Assembly: GCF_032854445.1 (NCBI RefSeq)
Contig: NC_088304.1
Coordinates: 870,001 to 930,000 of the forward strand
DNA: 60,000 bases
Source: Liolophura sinensis
Taxonomy: Eukaryota > Mollusca > Polyplacophora > Chitonida > Chitonidae
Direction of reading: 5' to 3'
Shown here: piece after piece, positions 34,680 to 46,715 of the stretch
Numbering within the stretch: the first letter of the stretch is position 1
Layout of the letters: each line of letters opens with the position of its first letter
Made by a program: the position numbers and the translations under genes
Notes under the pieces: generated by a model
What the model saw: the letters and a program-made list of their open reading frames with translations, nothing else
What the model was told of the DNA's origin: nothing
Database searches by the model: none

Positions 34680-35900
34680 TCACAACTGGCTGCCATGGCA
34701 ACATAATGCCCTGAACATTGGCAACCATGACAACATAGTCCTGAATCTTAGTTACCAGGACAACATAATGTCATGAGCTTTGGCTGCTATCACAATATAA
34801 TGTCATGAATGCTGGCTACCATGACAATATTGGCTGCCATGACAACATGCTGTCATGAACATTGGCTGCAATAGCAAGAACTTTGCCATGACAACATTAT
34901 ATCGGGCACATTGGCTGCCATGACAACATAATGTCCTGCATATTGGCTGCTGTCACAATACAGTGTCATGAACATTGGCTACCATGACACCATAATGTCC
35001 TGCACATTGGTTGCCATGACAACAACATGCCCTGAACTTTGGTTGCCATAACAGCATAATGTCCTGCACATTAGCTGCTGTCACAATATAATGTCATGAA
35101 CATTGGCTACCATGACAACACAATGTCCTGCACATTGGTTGCCATGACAACATAGTGCCATGAACACTGTTACAATGATAACATAATGCCCTGAACACTG
35201 GCTACCATGACAACATAAGGCCAGGAACATTGGGTACCATGACAACTTAATGTCATGAACACTTTCTACTATGACAGCATAATGTCCTGAGAACTGGCTC
35301 CCATAACAACTTAATGTCCTGCACATTGGCTGCTGTCACAATATAATGTCATGAACATTGGCTACCATGACAACACAGTGTTCTGCACATTGGTTGCCAT
35401 GACGACATAATGCCATGAACACTGTTACCATGATAACATAATGCCCTGAACACTGGCTACCATGACAACATAAGGCCAGGAACATTGGGTACCATGACAA
35501 CTTAATGTCATGAACACTTTCTACTATGACAGCATAATGTCCTGAGAACTGGCTCCCATAACAACTTAATGTCCTGCACATTGGCTGCTGTCACAATATA
35601 ATGTCATGAACATTGGCTACCATGGCAACACAGTGTTCTGCACATTGGTTGCCATGACGACATAATGCCATGAACACTGTTACCATGATAACATAATGCC
35701 CTGAACACTGGCTACCATGACAACATAAGGCCAGGAACATTCGGTACCAATACCATGACAACATAATGTCATGAACACTTTCTACTATGACAGCATAATG
35801 TCCTGAGAACTGGCTTCCATAACAACTTAATGTCCTGCACATTGGCTGCTATGACAACATAACACCTGGAACATTGGCTGCCATGCCAATATAATGCCCT
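34680..35900 (+). repeat. About 33-bp minisatellite with 255-bp higher-order units
   Basis: The basic unit is approximately ATTGGCTACCATGACAACAT followed by AATGTCCTGAACA. From about 35075 to 35845 a block of roughly eight variant units repeats three times with 255-bp spacing (for example CTGCTGTCACAATATAATGT near 35068, 35330 and 35585). Confidence 0.93.
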
Positions 35901-35999
35901 GCACATTATTTTCATTTATTAATTATCAGCCGGTAGTCTTGTGTCACCTGTACGTATTACTGCTCTGTCTTTAAAAAAATTATGTTCAGAAACTGTCTG

Positions 36000-36845
36000 T
36001 AGTCATTTTCCATAGTAGACAATTTCAATTTGTTTATACCACTAAAAAAAATGTCACTGTGTGCACTTGAAGGCTTTCTAAATTTGTATAATATGAAACT
36101 AATGATTTAAATATACAGTCTGTAGTCATTTTCCTTAGTAGACAATTTCAATTTGTTTATACCACTAAAAAAAATGTCACTGTGTGCACTTGAAGGCTTT
36201 CTAAATTTGTATAATATGAAACTATTGATTTAAATATACAGTCTGTAGTCATTTTCCTTAGTAGACAATTTCAGTTTGTTTATACTACTGACAAAATGTC
36301 ACTGTGTGCACTTGAAGGCTTTCTAAATTTATAAAATATGAAACTAATGATTTAAATATGCAGTCTGTGGTCATTTTCCTCAGTAGACAATTTCAATTTG
36401 TTTATACTATTGCAAAAATGTCACTGTGTGCACTTGAAGGCTTTCTAAATTTGTATAATATGAAACTAATGATTTAAATATACAGTCTGTAGTCATTTTC
36501 CTTAGTAGACAATTTCAATTTGTTTATACCACTAAAAAAATGTCACTGTGTGCACTTGACGGCTTTCTAAATTTATAAAATATGAAACTAATGATTTAAA
36601 TATGCAGTCTGTGGTCATTTTCCTCAGTAGACAATTTCAGTTTGTTTATACTACTGACAAAATGTCACTGTGTGCACTTGACGGCTTTCTAAATTTGTAT
36701 AATATGAAACTAATGATTTAAATATGCAGTCTGTAGTCATTTTCCTTAGTAGACAATTTCAGTTTGTTTATACCACTAAAAAAATGTCACTGAGTTTACT
36801 TGAAGGCTTTCTAAATTTGTAAAATATGAAACTAATGATTTGAAG
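36000..36845 (+). repeat. About 121-bp satellite, 7 units
   Basis: The unit is CAGTCTGTAGTCATTTTCCT, TAGTAGACAATTTCAATTTG, TTTATACCACTAAAAAAAAT, GTCACTGTGTGCACTTGAAG, GCTTTCTAAATTTGTATAAT, ATGAAACTAATGATTTAAA. Two subtypes (CCTTAGTAG with CACTAAAAAA, and CCTCAGTAG with CTACTGACAA) are interspersed. Confidence 0.95.
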
Positions 36846-37439
36846 GTACAGTATGTTTTATGAAAATCTGATCTACTGTAGTGTTGTCCGCAATTTAAGG
36901 TTGCAATGTGTAGATTAGTGGCGCTGGGTAAACACTAAAGACTAAAAACTGTAATGACTGTGAATCTGTGCTGAATGGCAGGACAAGTTTCATGCTCCAT
37001 CAATTCCAGAAAAAAACGACGACTGTAATGAAATCTCCTTGAGAACCTGTACAAACAATGATTTCCTTTCACCGGTGACTGGATTATGGCCAAAGCTTGT
37101 TTGTGTTTGAACTCCGTGAACTGTGAGCCCAAATCATCTTAGCTTCTTAGCAGGAGAAAATAAAATGTCAGTCAGTATGATACCTCTGTGATGAAAAAGC
37201 TGCAGTCCACTATCTCCCCATATAGAGATGTGTGATCTTAATGAATTCAACATCCGTCTTTTTGATTTATTTGTTTTTATATGATTGGTGATTAAAAGCT
37301 TTTCTGAAATATTTTTCGCTCAGCTGAAGACAGTAAGGTTTATTAGTTTAAGGAGCCAAAGAGGCCAGGATAAACAAGAGCCCGACAAGTACATGTACCT
37401 GACAAACCTCCTTACTTAAAGCTGCAGCTGAAGCAGCCA

Positions 37440-38632
37440 GAACTGGAATCATAACGTCTACTTGATTGGTCAAGGGCCTGGTAATAGCAGGGAGCCAGCA
37501 CGTTAACTGTCTGTGTTGTATAACACATGTTCTACTTGATTGGTCAAGGGCTTGGTAACAGGAGCGAGCCAGCACTTTAACTGTCTGTGTTGTATAACAC
37601 ATGGTCTACTTGATTGGTCAAGGGCTTGGTAACAGGAGCGAGCCAGCACTTTAACTGTCTGTGTTGTATAACACATGGTCTACTTGATTGGTCAAGGGCT
37701 TGGTAACAGTAGCGAGCCAGCACTTTAACTGTCTGTGTTGTATAATACACAGTCTACTTGATTTGTCAAGGGCCTGGTAACAGGAGCGAGCCAGCACTGG
37801 AACTGTCTGTGTTGTAAAACACACAGTCCGCTTGATTGGCCAAGGGCCTGAGAGAGCCAGCACTTTAACTGTCTGTGTTGTATAACACATGGTCTACTTG
37901 ATTGGTCAATGGCCTAGTAACCAGGAGCGAGCCAGTACTTTAACTGTCTGTGTTGTATAACATACAATCTGCTTGATTGGCCAAGGGCCTGGTAATAGCA
38001 GGGAGTCAGCACTTTAACTGTCTATGTTGTATCACACACAGTCAACTTGATTGGTCAAGGGTCTGGTAATAGCAGGGAGCCAGCACTTTAACTGTCTGTG
38101 TTGTAGGACACATGGTCTACTTGATTGGTCAAGGGCCTGGTAACAGGAGCGAGCCAGCACTTTAACTGCCTGTGTTGTATAACACACAGCCTACTTGATT
38201 GGTCAAAGACCTGACAGAGTCAGCACTTTAACTGTGTTGTATCACACAGTCTACATGAGTGGTCAAGGGCTTGGTAATAGCAGGGAGCCAGCACTTGAAC
38301 TGTCTGTTGTATAACATACAATCTGCTTGATTGGCCAAGGGCCTGGTAATGGCAGGGAGCCAGCACTTTAACTGTCTGTGTTGTATCGCACACAGTCAAC
38401 TTGATTGGTCAAGGGCTTGGAAACAGGAACGAGCCAGCACTTCAACTGCCTGTGTTGTATAACACACAGTCAACTTGATTGGTCAAGGGCCTGGTAACAG
38501 GAGCGAGCCAGTACTTTAACTGTCTGTGTTGTATAACACACAGTCTCCTTGAATGGTCAAGGGCCTGGTAATAGCAGGGAGCCAGCACTTGAACTGTCTG
38601 TGTTGTATAGCACACAGAATACTATTACATTG
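37440..38632 (+). repeat. About 74-bp minisatellite, about 16 units
   Basis: The unit is CTTGATTGGTCAAGGGCCTG, GTAACAGGAGCGAGCCAGCA, CTTTAACTGTCTGTGTTGTA, TAACACACAGTCTA. Each unit carries the 5-bp inverted repeat CTTGA-TTGG-TCAAG, which includes ATTGG (a CCAAT word on the minus strand). Confidence 0.93.
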
Positions 38633-38810
38633 CACTCTATTCTCTTTTATAGTATTTGTTACCTTATACTTTATTGGTTATCTTTTACCTTACTCAATAT
38701 ATTACGTCTTATTACGTCTTATTCATTATCTTGCACATTATCTTAATATTTTGCACTTTATGCATTAACTTGCATCTTATTTAAGAGTTTAGATCGTATT
38801 CAGTTGTACC

Positions 38811-39048
38811 GGCCCGGATAGCACAGTTGGTAGAGCATCCGCTTCCGGACCGGTAGATCCAGGATCAATCCTTGATCGAGTCACACCTAAGACTTTAAAA
38901 GAGGAAGTTGTAACTTCCTCGCTTGGCGTTCAGCATGAAGGGGATAGTGCAACGACTGGTTGACCCGTATCAGTATAATGGCTCGGGCGGGGCGGCTTAC
39001 TTGCCTTCGGTAAGTCGTCTCAGTGAAGCAGCACTAAATAAAACTTAT
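38811..39048 (+). mobile_element. SINE family B relative with tRNA-like head
   Basis: The head GGCCCGGATAGCACAGTTGG (A box TAGCACAGTTGG), then GAGCATCCGCTTCCGG and the B-box-like GATCAATCC. The body shares AAGACTTTAAAA, CTCGCTTGGCGTTCAGCAT, GGGGATAGTGCAACGACTGG and GCTCGGGCGGGGCGG with family B, but the head differs. It ends in TTACTTGCCTTCGGTAAGTC and AGCAGCACTAAATAAA. It cannot be a working tRNA: the 3' acceptor half does not pair. Confidence 0.82.
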
Positions 39049-39880
39049 TCATTATCCTTCAACTTTATGTAGCTGTTATTGATCGTGAACAATGCTTATT
39101 CATGCACCTTCACGCACAAAACATAATTTAAACACTGTCATTTTCAGTTAAAAGTTAAAGTACATTTCCGAAAATATGAGAAGTATTAACCGCTCCTCAC
39201 TGATTGTACCAAATAACTCAGCATGAGTGTGTTTGCCAAACATGGTAAGTGAATGAGTTTGAAGTTTCTTACTTGCTGAGACTTAGTGACTTGTGTACAG
39301 GTGTACAAGTGTACTGTACATGCTCACGCATGAGACGCCTGTAGTTACTCCATGATAAACATGTCTCCATCAATGGGGAGACTTTATGATCACCTAAAGT
39401 CACCCTGACAGTAAATATTAGCAGAGAGACAACCTTCACCAAGTTTAAGCCTTTTAGATCGTGAAAGGCCTTGGAAGGATATGAAGTTTGAATTGTGACT
39501 TCAGTTCATGGAAGTAAGATTAGTGCTTTTATGGAACCTTGTTTCACATTCCTAAGCTTTGCTAACGTTTAAAGCCGGCTCGCTCCATGTACGTGGATGC
39601 TCTACAGTTCTGAATACTAAGTATAAAGCTAATTAATTTGAAGAGTTCAAATTCCAAACTACAACATTACATGTATGGCTGCTGGTATGCTCTAATGATA
39701 TATTTATGTTGATAAGAAGGGAAAAAAAGCAAAGGAAAGCTGAAATTCAACAGCAGTGCATTCCATCTGCAGTTTCGAACTCCTGTTCTCATCAGGGATT
39801 CTGGGTGCTGCCAGTGTAAGTCATGATTACATACAGTATGGTCAGTGTTAAAAGATTAGTGTCCAGATTTATCATTTACT

Positions 39881-40484
39881 CATAATTAGCCATCCATGTA
39901 TATGTTGTTAAATTAAGTTTGAAAAATTATGGAAAAAGGATATGATTAGCCACCCATGTATATTTTGTTAAATTGAGTTGGAAAATTTATGGAAAAAGGA
40001 TATGATTAGCTACCCGTGTATATATTGTTAAATTGGGACTGAAAAATTAAGGAAAAAGGATATAATTAGCTACCCGTGTATATATTGTTAAATTGGGATT
40101 GAAAAATTATGGAAAAAGGATATGATTAGCTACCCGTGTATATATTGTTAAATTGGGATTGAAAAATTATGGAAAAAGGATATGATTAGCTACCCGTGTA
40201 TATATTGTTAAATTGGGTTTGAAAAATTATGGAAAAAGGATATTATTAGCTACCCGTGTATATATTGTTAAATTGGGATTGAAAAATTATGGAAAAAGGA
40301 TATAATTAGCTACCTGTGTATATATTGTTAAATTGGGATTGAAAAATTATGGAAAAAGGATATAATTAGCTACCTGTGTATATATTGTTAAATTGGGATT
40401 GAAAAATTATGGAAAAAGGATATGATTAGCTACCCGTGTATATATTGTTAAATTGGGTTTGAAAAATTATGAAAAAAGGATAAA
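39881..40484 (+). repeat. 60-bp minisatellite, 10 units
   Basis: The unit is GATTAGCTACCCGTGTATAT, ATTGTTAAATTGGGATTGAA, AAATTATGGAAAAAGGATAT, with an exact 60-bp period. The flanking units are the most diverged. Confidence 0.96.
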
Positions 40485-40914
40485 TTAATCAGAATAATAT
40501 GGCTTTTAAAATCACTAGATAATGAGGCTGGTTTTATGGATTTTTTCTGCCAACACTCAGCAGTCTCCTACATTACGTCCTACAAGTCAAACCTTTACCA
40601 GCTGTCAGAGCTTCGCCATTTAGTCCAGTGTTAAAAAAGCTACAAGAATGACAACAGGCATATCGAATTGATTTTCTGCTCTGCATACGGGTACAGGTCG
40701 TCAAAGAACCCTGGAGTTTTGTTTTTTTTTTTCAAGTTTCTAGACAATTTGACCCTCAGGGTTTTGTTCAAGCAAATGATAGTTTATCTGCTCTTGCCAT
40801 TTATCATCTTAAGGCTGTGAGAGGAATACAGCTAACTAGACTAGATTTGGCTACTACGGGGACCGCAGTCGACTAAAACCTCAGGCGTAACTGAACTTAA
40901 AACTGATAGGTAGC

Positions 40915-43191
40915 AAATCTCTGTACACTAACGGCGACGTCCACATTTGTATTGTACACCACTATATAGACAACAAATCTCTGTACACTACTGCCGACGT
41001 CCACGTTTATATTGTGCATGACCATCTAGACAGCAAATCTCTGTACACTAACGGCGACGTCCACATTTGTATTGTACACCACTATATAGACAGCAGATCT
41101 CTGTACACTACTGCCGACGTCCATGTTTATATTGTGCAGGACCATCTAGACAGCAAATCTCTGTGCACTAACGGCGACGTCCACATTTGTATTGTACACC
41201 ACTATATAGACAGCAGATCTCTGTACACTACTGCCGATGTCCATGTTTATATTGTGCAGGACCATCTAGACAGCAAATCTCTGTACACTAACGCTGACGT
41301 CCACATTTATATTGTACAGGACCATCTAGACAGCAAATCTCTGTACACTACTGCCGACGTCCACATTTATATTGTACAGGACCATCTAGACAGTAAATCT
41401 CTGTACACTAACGCTGACGTCCACATTTATATTGTACAGGACCATCTAGACAGCAAATGTCTGTACACTACTGCCGACGTCCACATTTATATTGTGCATG
41501 ACCATCTAGACAGCAAATCTCTGTGCACTAACGCTGACGTCCACATTTATATTGTGCGGGACCATCTAGACAGCAAATCTCTGTGCACTAGCGCTGACGT
41601 CCACATTTATATTGTGCGGGACCATCTAGACAACAAATCTCTGTACACTACTGCCGATGTCCACATTTATATTGTACAGGACCATCTAGACAGTAAATCT
41701 CTGTACACTAACGCTGACGTCCACATTTATATTGTACAGGACCATCTAGACAGCAAATCTCTGTACACTAACGCTGACGTCCACATGTATATTGTACAAG
41801 ACCATCTAGACAGCAAATCTCTGTGCACTAACGCTGACGTCCACATGTATATTGTACAAGACCATCTAGACAGCAAATCTCTGTGCACTAACGCTGACGT
41901 CCACATTTATATTGTACAGGACCATCTAGACAGTAAATCTCTGTGCACTAACGCTGACGTCCACATTTATATTGTACAGGACCATCTAGACAGCAAATCT
42001 CTGTACACTAACGCTGGCGTCCACATTTATATTGTACAGGACCATCTAGACAGCAAATCTCTGTACACTAACGCTGACGTCCACATTTATATTGTACAGG
42101 ACCATCTAGACAGCAAATCTCTGTACACTAGCGCTGACGTCCACATTTATATTGTACAGGACCATCTAGACAGCAAATCTCTGTACACTAGCGCTGGCGT
42201 CCACATTTATATTGTACAGGACCATCTAGACAGCAAATCTCTGTACACTAACGCTGACGTCCACATGTATATTGTACAGGACCATCTAGACAGCAAATGT
42301 CTGTACACTACTGCTGACGTCTACATTTATATTGTACAGGACCATCTAGACAGTAAATCTCTGTACACTAACGCTGACGTCCACATGTATATTGTACAGG
42401 ACCATCTAGACAGCAAATCTCTGTACACTACTGCCGACATCCACATGTATATTGTGCAGGACCATCTAGACAGCAAATCTCTGTACACTAGCGCTGGCGT
42501 CCACATTTATATTGTACAGGACCATCTAGACAGCAAATCTCTGTACACTAACGCTGACGTCCACATGTATATTGTACAGGACCATCTAGACAGCAAATGT
42601 CTGTACACTACTGCTGACGTCTACATTTATATTGTACAGGACCATCTAGACAGCAAATCTCTGTGCACTACTGCCGACGTCCACATTTATATTGTACAGG
42701 ACCATCTAGACAGCAAATCTCTGTACACTACTGCCGACGTCCACATTTATATTGCGCAGGACCATCTAGACAGCAAATCTCTGTACACTACTGCCGACGT
42801 CCACATTTATATTGTACAGGACCATCTAGACAGCAAATGTCTGTACACTACTGCCGACGTCCACATTTATATTGTACAGGACCATCTAGACAGCAAATCT
42901 CTGTACACTAGCGCTGACGTCCACATGTATATTGTGCAGGACCATCTAGACAGCAAATCTCTGTGCATTAACGCTGACGTCCACATATATATTGTGCAGA
43001 ACCATCTAGACAGCAAATCTCTGTACACTAGCGCTGACATCCACATGTATATTGTACAGGACCATCTAGACAGCAAATGTCTGTACACTAGCGCTGACGT
43101 CCACATATATATTGTGCATGACCATCTAGACAGCAAATCTCTGTACACTAACGCTGACGTCCACATTTATATTGTACAGGAATATATCTAG
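40915..43191 (+). repeat. 60-bp satellite, 38 units
   Basis: The unit is CTGTACACTAACGCTGACGT, CCACATTTATATTGTACAGG, ACCATCTAGACAGCAAATCT. The period is exact, with no indels in 38 units. The first six units alternate as 120-bp dimers (CACTATATAGA and CATCTAGA types). The frame from 41014 stays open for 725 codons (20-residue unit DHLDSKSLYTNADVHIYIVQ), but unit differences are mostly amino-acid changing (AAC/ACT/AGC, TAC/TGC, ATT/ATG), which argues against a selected protein. Confidence 0.97.
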
Positions 43192-44289
43192 ACATACATG
43201 TAGGCTATTCGGAATGACAACAGTGACAGGCAGTTGTCTTCACATACAGATATGAATTCAGAATACCTCCTGGGAATAGAATGGTATTTATTATGAAGCA
43301 GACTGAAGGAAAGAATAGCAAGGGAATATTACATTCTGAGATAACACCTGAAATGTACAGTGAAAGCTATAGCTTATCAGTCCACATTGCCAGCGCGGTT
43401 GAAAATACCATGCTGCAGATCAAATTCAGCGTCGGAATCTGAACTCAGGCCAGAGGTGACAGAGTCATAAAGTGGAACGTCAACGTCGTCCTTTATAGGT
43501 TCCAATTGATACAGTAGTATATTTGCTTCTGTGTAGTTGGAATCCATGTCGAAAATGACCCCGTTTTGATAGGAATTCCCAGGCTATTTAGGCCAGCTAG
43601 ACTTGGGTTGGCCATCTGTGACATCACCTGCTGAGCCGCAATGTGCAGCCGGCTGGAGATCAACTAGGGCGGTAGATGTATTGTTTTGGTGTATTTAAAG
43701 TCATTAATACATTTCTCAGAAGCCCTTCTGTTAAAGTACTGTTTGAACAGATGATAGCCTTTATGATTAGAACCACTAGCTAAATCTGCACACCAATCCT
43801 TTAACTTAGTGTGTTAATTTATTTTCTTTAAAAAAAATAGCTTGGTGAATTTTCCCCAAGTTGGCCTAAGAAGGAAATAAAACAACGCTTTGATATTATT
43901 TCACTTAAAGTATAATTGAAGTCTTCTCATACTGATTTATTTTTAGCTGTTGTGGAAATGCTGGTGTCTCTAGGTTACCCCAAAAGAAGGGCCATCGGTA
44001 TTAAATTCACCAATCTTTATGTAGTTGCCACAAACTACATGTATTTGTCGTGCAATTGGCTATAACCTTCAGACAAATTAAGTAATACATGGTTACATTC
44101 AGTATGTATTTGTCAGCTATGCAATACCAGAATTGATGATAAGAGTGGTGAATTGTCAGGATACAGATGCCATGCAGTTGTATAATGGCAGCTAATAGTT
44201 CATGTTGTAATACCATAAGAGAACTTTCAGGTGTCAAGCAGCACAGGGGTATCAGAAACTGACTAATGCCTGCAAATATTAGATTCTGG

Positions 44290-45200
44290 TGATAACACTG
44301 CCAGCTTATTGTAATACCAGTTAGATGATTAAACTGTAATACCAGTTAGATGATTGAACAGTCAGCTTAGAGGATTAAACTGTAATACCAGTTAGATGAT
44401 TAAACTGTAATACCAGTTAGATGATTACACTGTAATACCAGTTAGATGATTAAACTATAATACCAGTTAGATGATTAAACTGTAATACCAGTTAGATGAT
44501 TGAACTGTAATACCAGTTAGATGATTAAACTGCCAGCGTATTGTAATACCAGTTAGATGATTAAACTGTAATACCAGTTAGATGATTACACTGTAATACC
44601 AGTTAGATGATTGAACAGGCAGCTTAGATGATTAAACTGTAATACCAGTTAGATGATTGAACAGCCAGCTTATTGTAATACCAGTTAGATGATTAAACTG
44701 TAATACCAGTTAGATGATTAAACTGCCAGCGTATTGTAATACCAGTTAGATGATTAAACTGTAGGGGCCTCCGTGGCTCAGTCGGTTAGCGCGCTAGCGC
44801 AGTGCAGTGACCCAGAAGCCTCTCACCAATGCGGTCGCTGTGAGTTCAAGACCAGCTTATGCTGGCTTCCTCTCCGGCCGTACATGGGAAGGTCTGCCAG
44901 CAACCTGCGGATGGTCGTGGGTTTCCCCCGGGTTCTGCCTGGTTTCCACCCACCATAATGCTGGCCGCCGTCGTATAAGTGAAATATTCTTGAGTACGGC
45001 GTAAAACAACAATCAAAAAAAAAAAAAAAAATTAAACTGTAATACCAGTTAGGTGATTAAACTGCCAGTTTATTGTAATACAAATGAGATGATTAAACCG
45101 TAATACCAGTTAGATGATTAAACTGCCAGTTTATTGTAATACAAATGAGATGATTAAACTGCAAGCTTATTGTAATACCAGTTAGATGATTCAATTTCTC
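44290..45200 (+). repeat. 25-bp minisatellite interrupted by a SINE
   Basis: The unit is ACTGTAATACCAGTTAGATG followed by ATTAA. Longer variants include CAGCTTATTGTAATACC. The family A SINE at 44764-45030 splits the array; units resume immediately after its A-tail. Confidence 0.93.
44764..45030 (+). mobile_element. Full-length SINE family A copy with target-site duplication
   Basis: The head GGGGCCTCCGTGGCTCAGTC includes the A box TGGCTCAGTCGG. Then CTCACCAATGCGGTCGCTGT and the B-box-like GAGTTCAAGACC, the GGCTTCCTCTCCGGCCGTAC body, the tail GTATAAGTGAAATATTCTTG-AGTACGGCGTAAAAC and an A17-like end. The 11-bp ATTAAACTGTA flanks both sides (44753-44763 and 45031-45041). It is the youngest-looking copy in the window. 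Confidence 0.95.
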
Positions 45201-45954
45201 AATCCTTAACTCAGCAACATTGCTGAGCTGGGCCGTCCTGCAGCAGGATATTTTGTGAACCCCTGGTTTTTCACTGCGGCAGACATAAGTAGATCTATAT
45301 TGGACACTGTGTCTGTCTGTCTGATCATTTATTAATTGGTGGAATTTTTTTACATCCTGGCTGTCTTTTAACATAGGTTAGTTGGTCAGATTTTATAATA
45401 TAGGCCATTCGCTTTTAATAACTATGGGTTGAGTCCAAGAGGATAGAAACTTTTATCTGCTTGTTGCATCTGTTGTAAATTAGCTCTTGTTTGTGTGTTT
45501 GAGTGTATGATTGTCTGGCATTAAGCTCATTAGGTTCTGTGTTACGCTGTGGGATCATCAGATTACACAGTGTAAAACTGGATTGAGCTCTCAACTGAAT
45601 TGACTTGCCCATTACCTGTGATGCTAATGATGGATTGTTTTCTTGTTCCCTGATTAGTTTTAGCCTAGCACCTGGCCAGGTGTAGTAAGGTTTATTTTTA
45701 AATGAGTGACACGTGTGCCGAGTGCGTGCATTACAACACTGCCCACAAAATTATTTTATGTGGTCAAAGTCCTGTTTTTTGTACAGGCATATTTCCTTCT
45801 ACATGTATTTAAGAAAATGGTGCTTTTTTAAGCATAATGTACGTGTACTTCCATTGTTAACGAGTGCACTGACTGTGTATCGCCATAAATGTACATGTAC
45901 TTCCACTGTTATCCACTGCACTGACTGCATATCGCCATAAATTCAGTGAAATTT

Positions 45955-46325
45955 GCTGGACGGTGTAGTTTAGAAATCCCTAGATGATTTCTCAGTGGAC
46001 AGGGACGGTGTAGTTCAGAAATCCCTAGATGATTTCTCAGTGGACAGGGTCGGTGTAGTTCAGAAATCCCTGGATGATTTCTCAGTGGACAGGGACGGTG
46101 TAGTTCAGAAATCCCTAGATGATTTCTCAGTGGACAGGGACGGTGTAGTTCAGAAATCCCTAGATGATTTCTCAGTGGACAGGGACGGTGTAGTTCAGAA
46201 ATCCCTAGATGATTTCTCAGTGGACAGGGACGGTGTAGTTCAGAAATCCCTAGATGATTTTTCAGTGGACAGGGACGGTGTAGTTCAGAAATCCCCAGAT
46301 GATTTCTCAGTGGACAGGGTCGTTG
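45955..46325 (+). repeat. 45-bp minisatellite, 8 units
   Basis: The unit is AAATCCCTAGATGATTTCTC, AGTGGACAGGGACGGTGTAG, TTCAG. It is open in one frame as a 15-residue repeat (DRDGVVQKSLDDFSV) simply because 45 is divisible by three. Confidence 0.95.
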
Positions 46326-46715
46326 AATGTTTTGTGGTTATCAGACTTTGTTAAATCCTTTTTATTATGAAGCAGTTTGAGCATTTCTCTCAATTTGCCA
46401 TTGTTCAAGATTTTACGACAGCTGTCATTCTCTGTTTTCAAATCTCTTGCTCTTTTCATTCAACTTATTAAATGTAACCTGTGTTCTTAAGAATGTGGGC
46501 TGTGAGATGAATTCATTTGGGCATTTTCATAATGAATGGGAGGCATTTGCTTAGGTTCCATAAGCTTTCATTGTCATTACATGAAAATTTCATGACGAGT
46601 TCACAGCAGATTTCAGACAATCAAAACAGATTCACTGGGTTTGGTTATTTTTTTTCCTCTCTCATTTGTATGTACACAAATGTTTCATTGTGAGGGACAA
46701 AAGCACGACTGAACA

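Noticed and set aside
38811-38885. Functional tRNA gene
   Set aside because: A and B boxes are present but the acceptor stem does not close, and the sequence continues into a SINE body.
41014-43191. 725-codon open frame as a repetitive secreted or structural protein
   Set aside because: It is a 60-bp satellite in an intron. Openness follows from the period being divisible by three, unit differences are mostly amino-acid changing, and there is no signal peptide or sensible ends.
40915-43191. CRISPR array
   Set aside because: Units are contiguous tandem copies without unique spacers and the context is an animal intron.
44764-44840. tRNA gene at the SINE head
   Set aside because: It is the tRNA-like head of a retroposon with target duplication and A-tail, repeated many times in the window.
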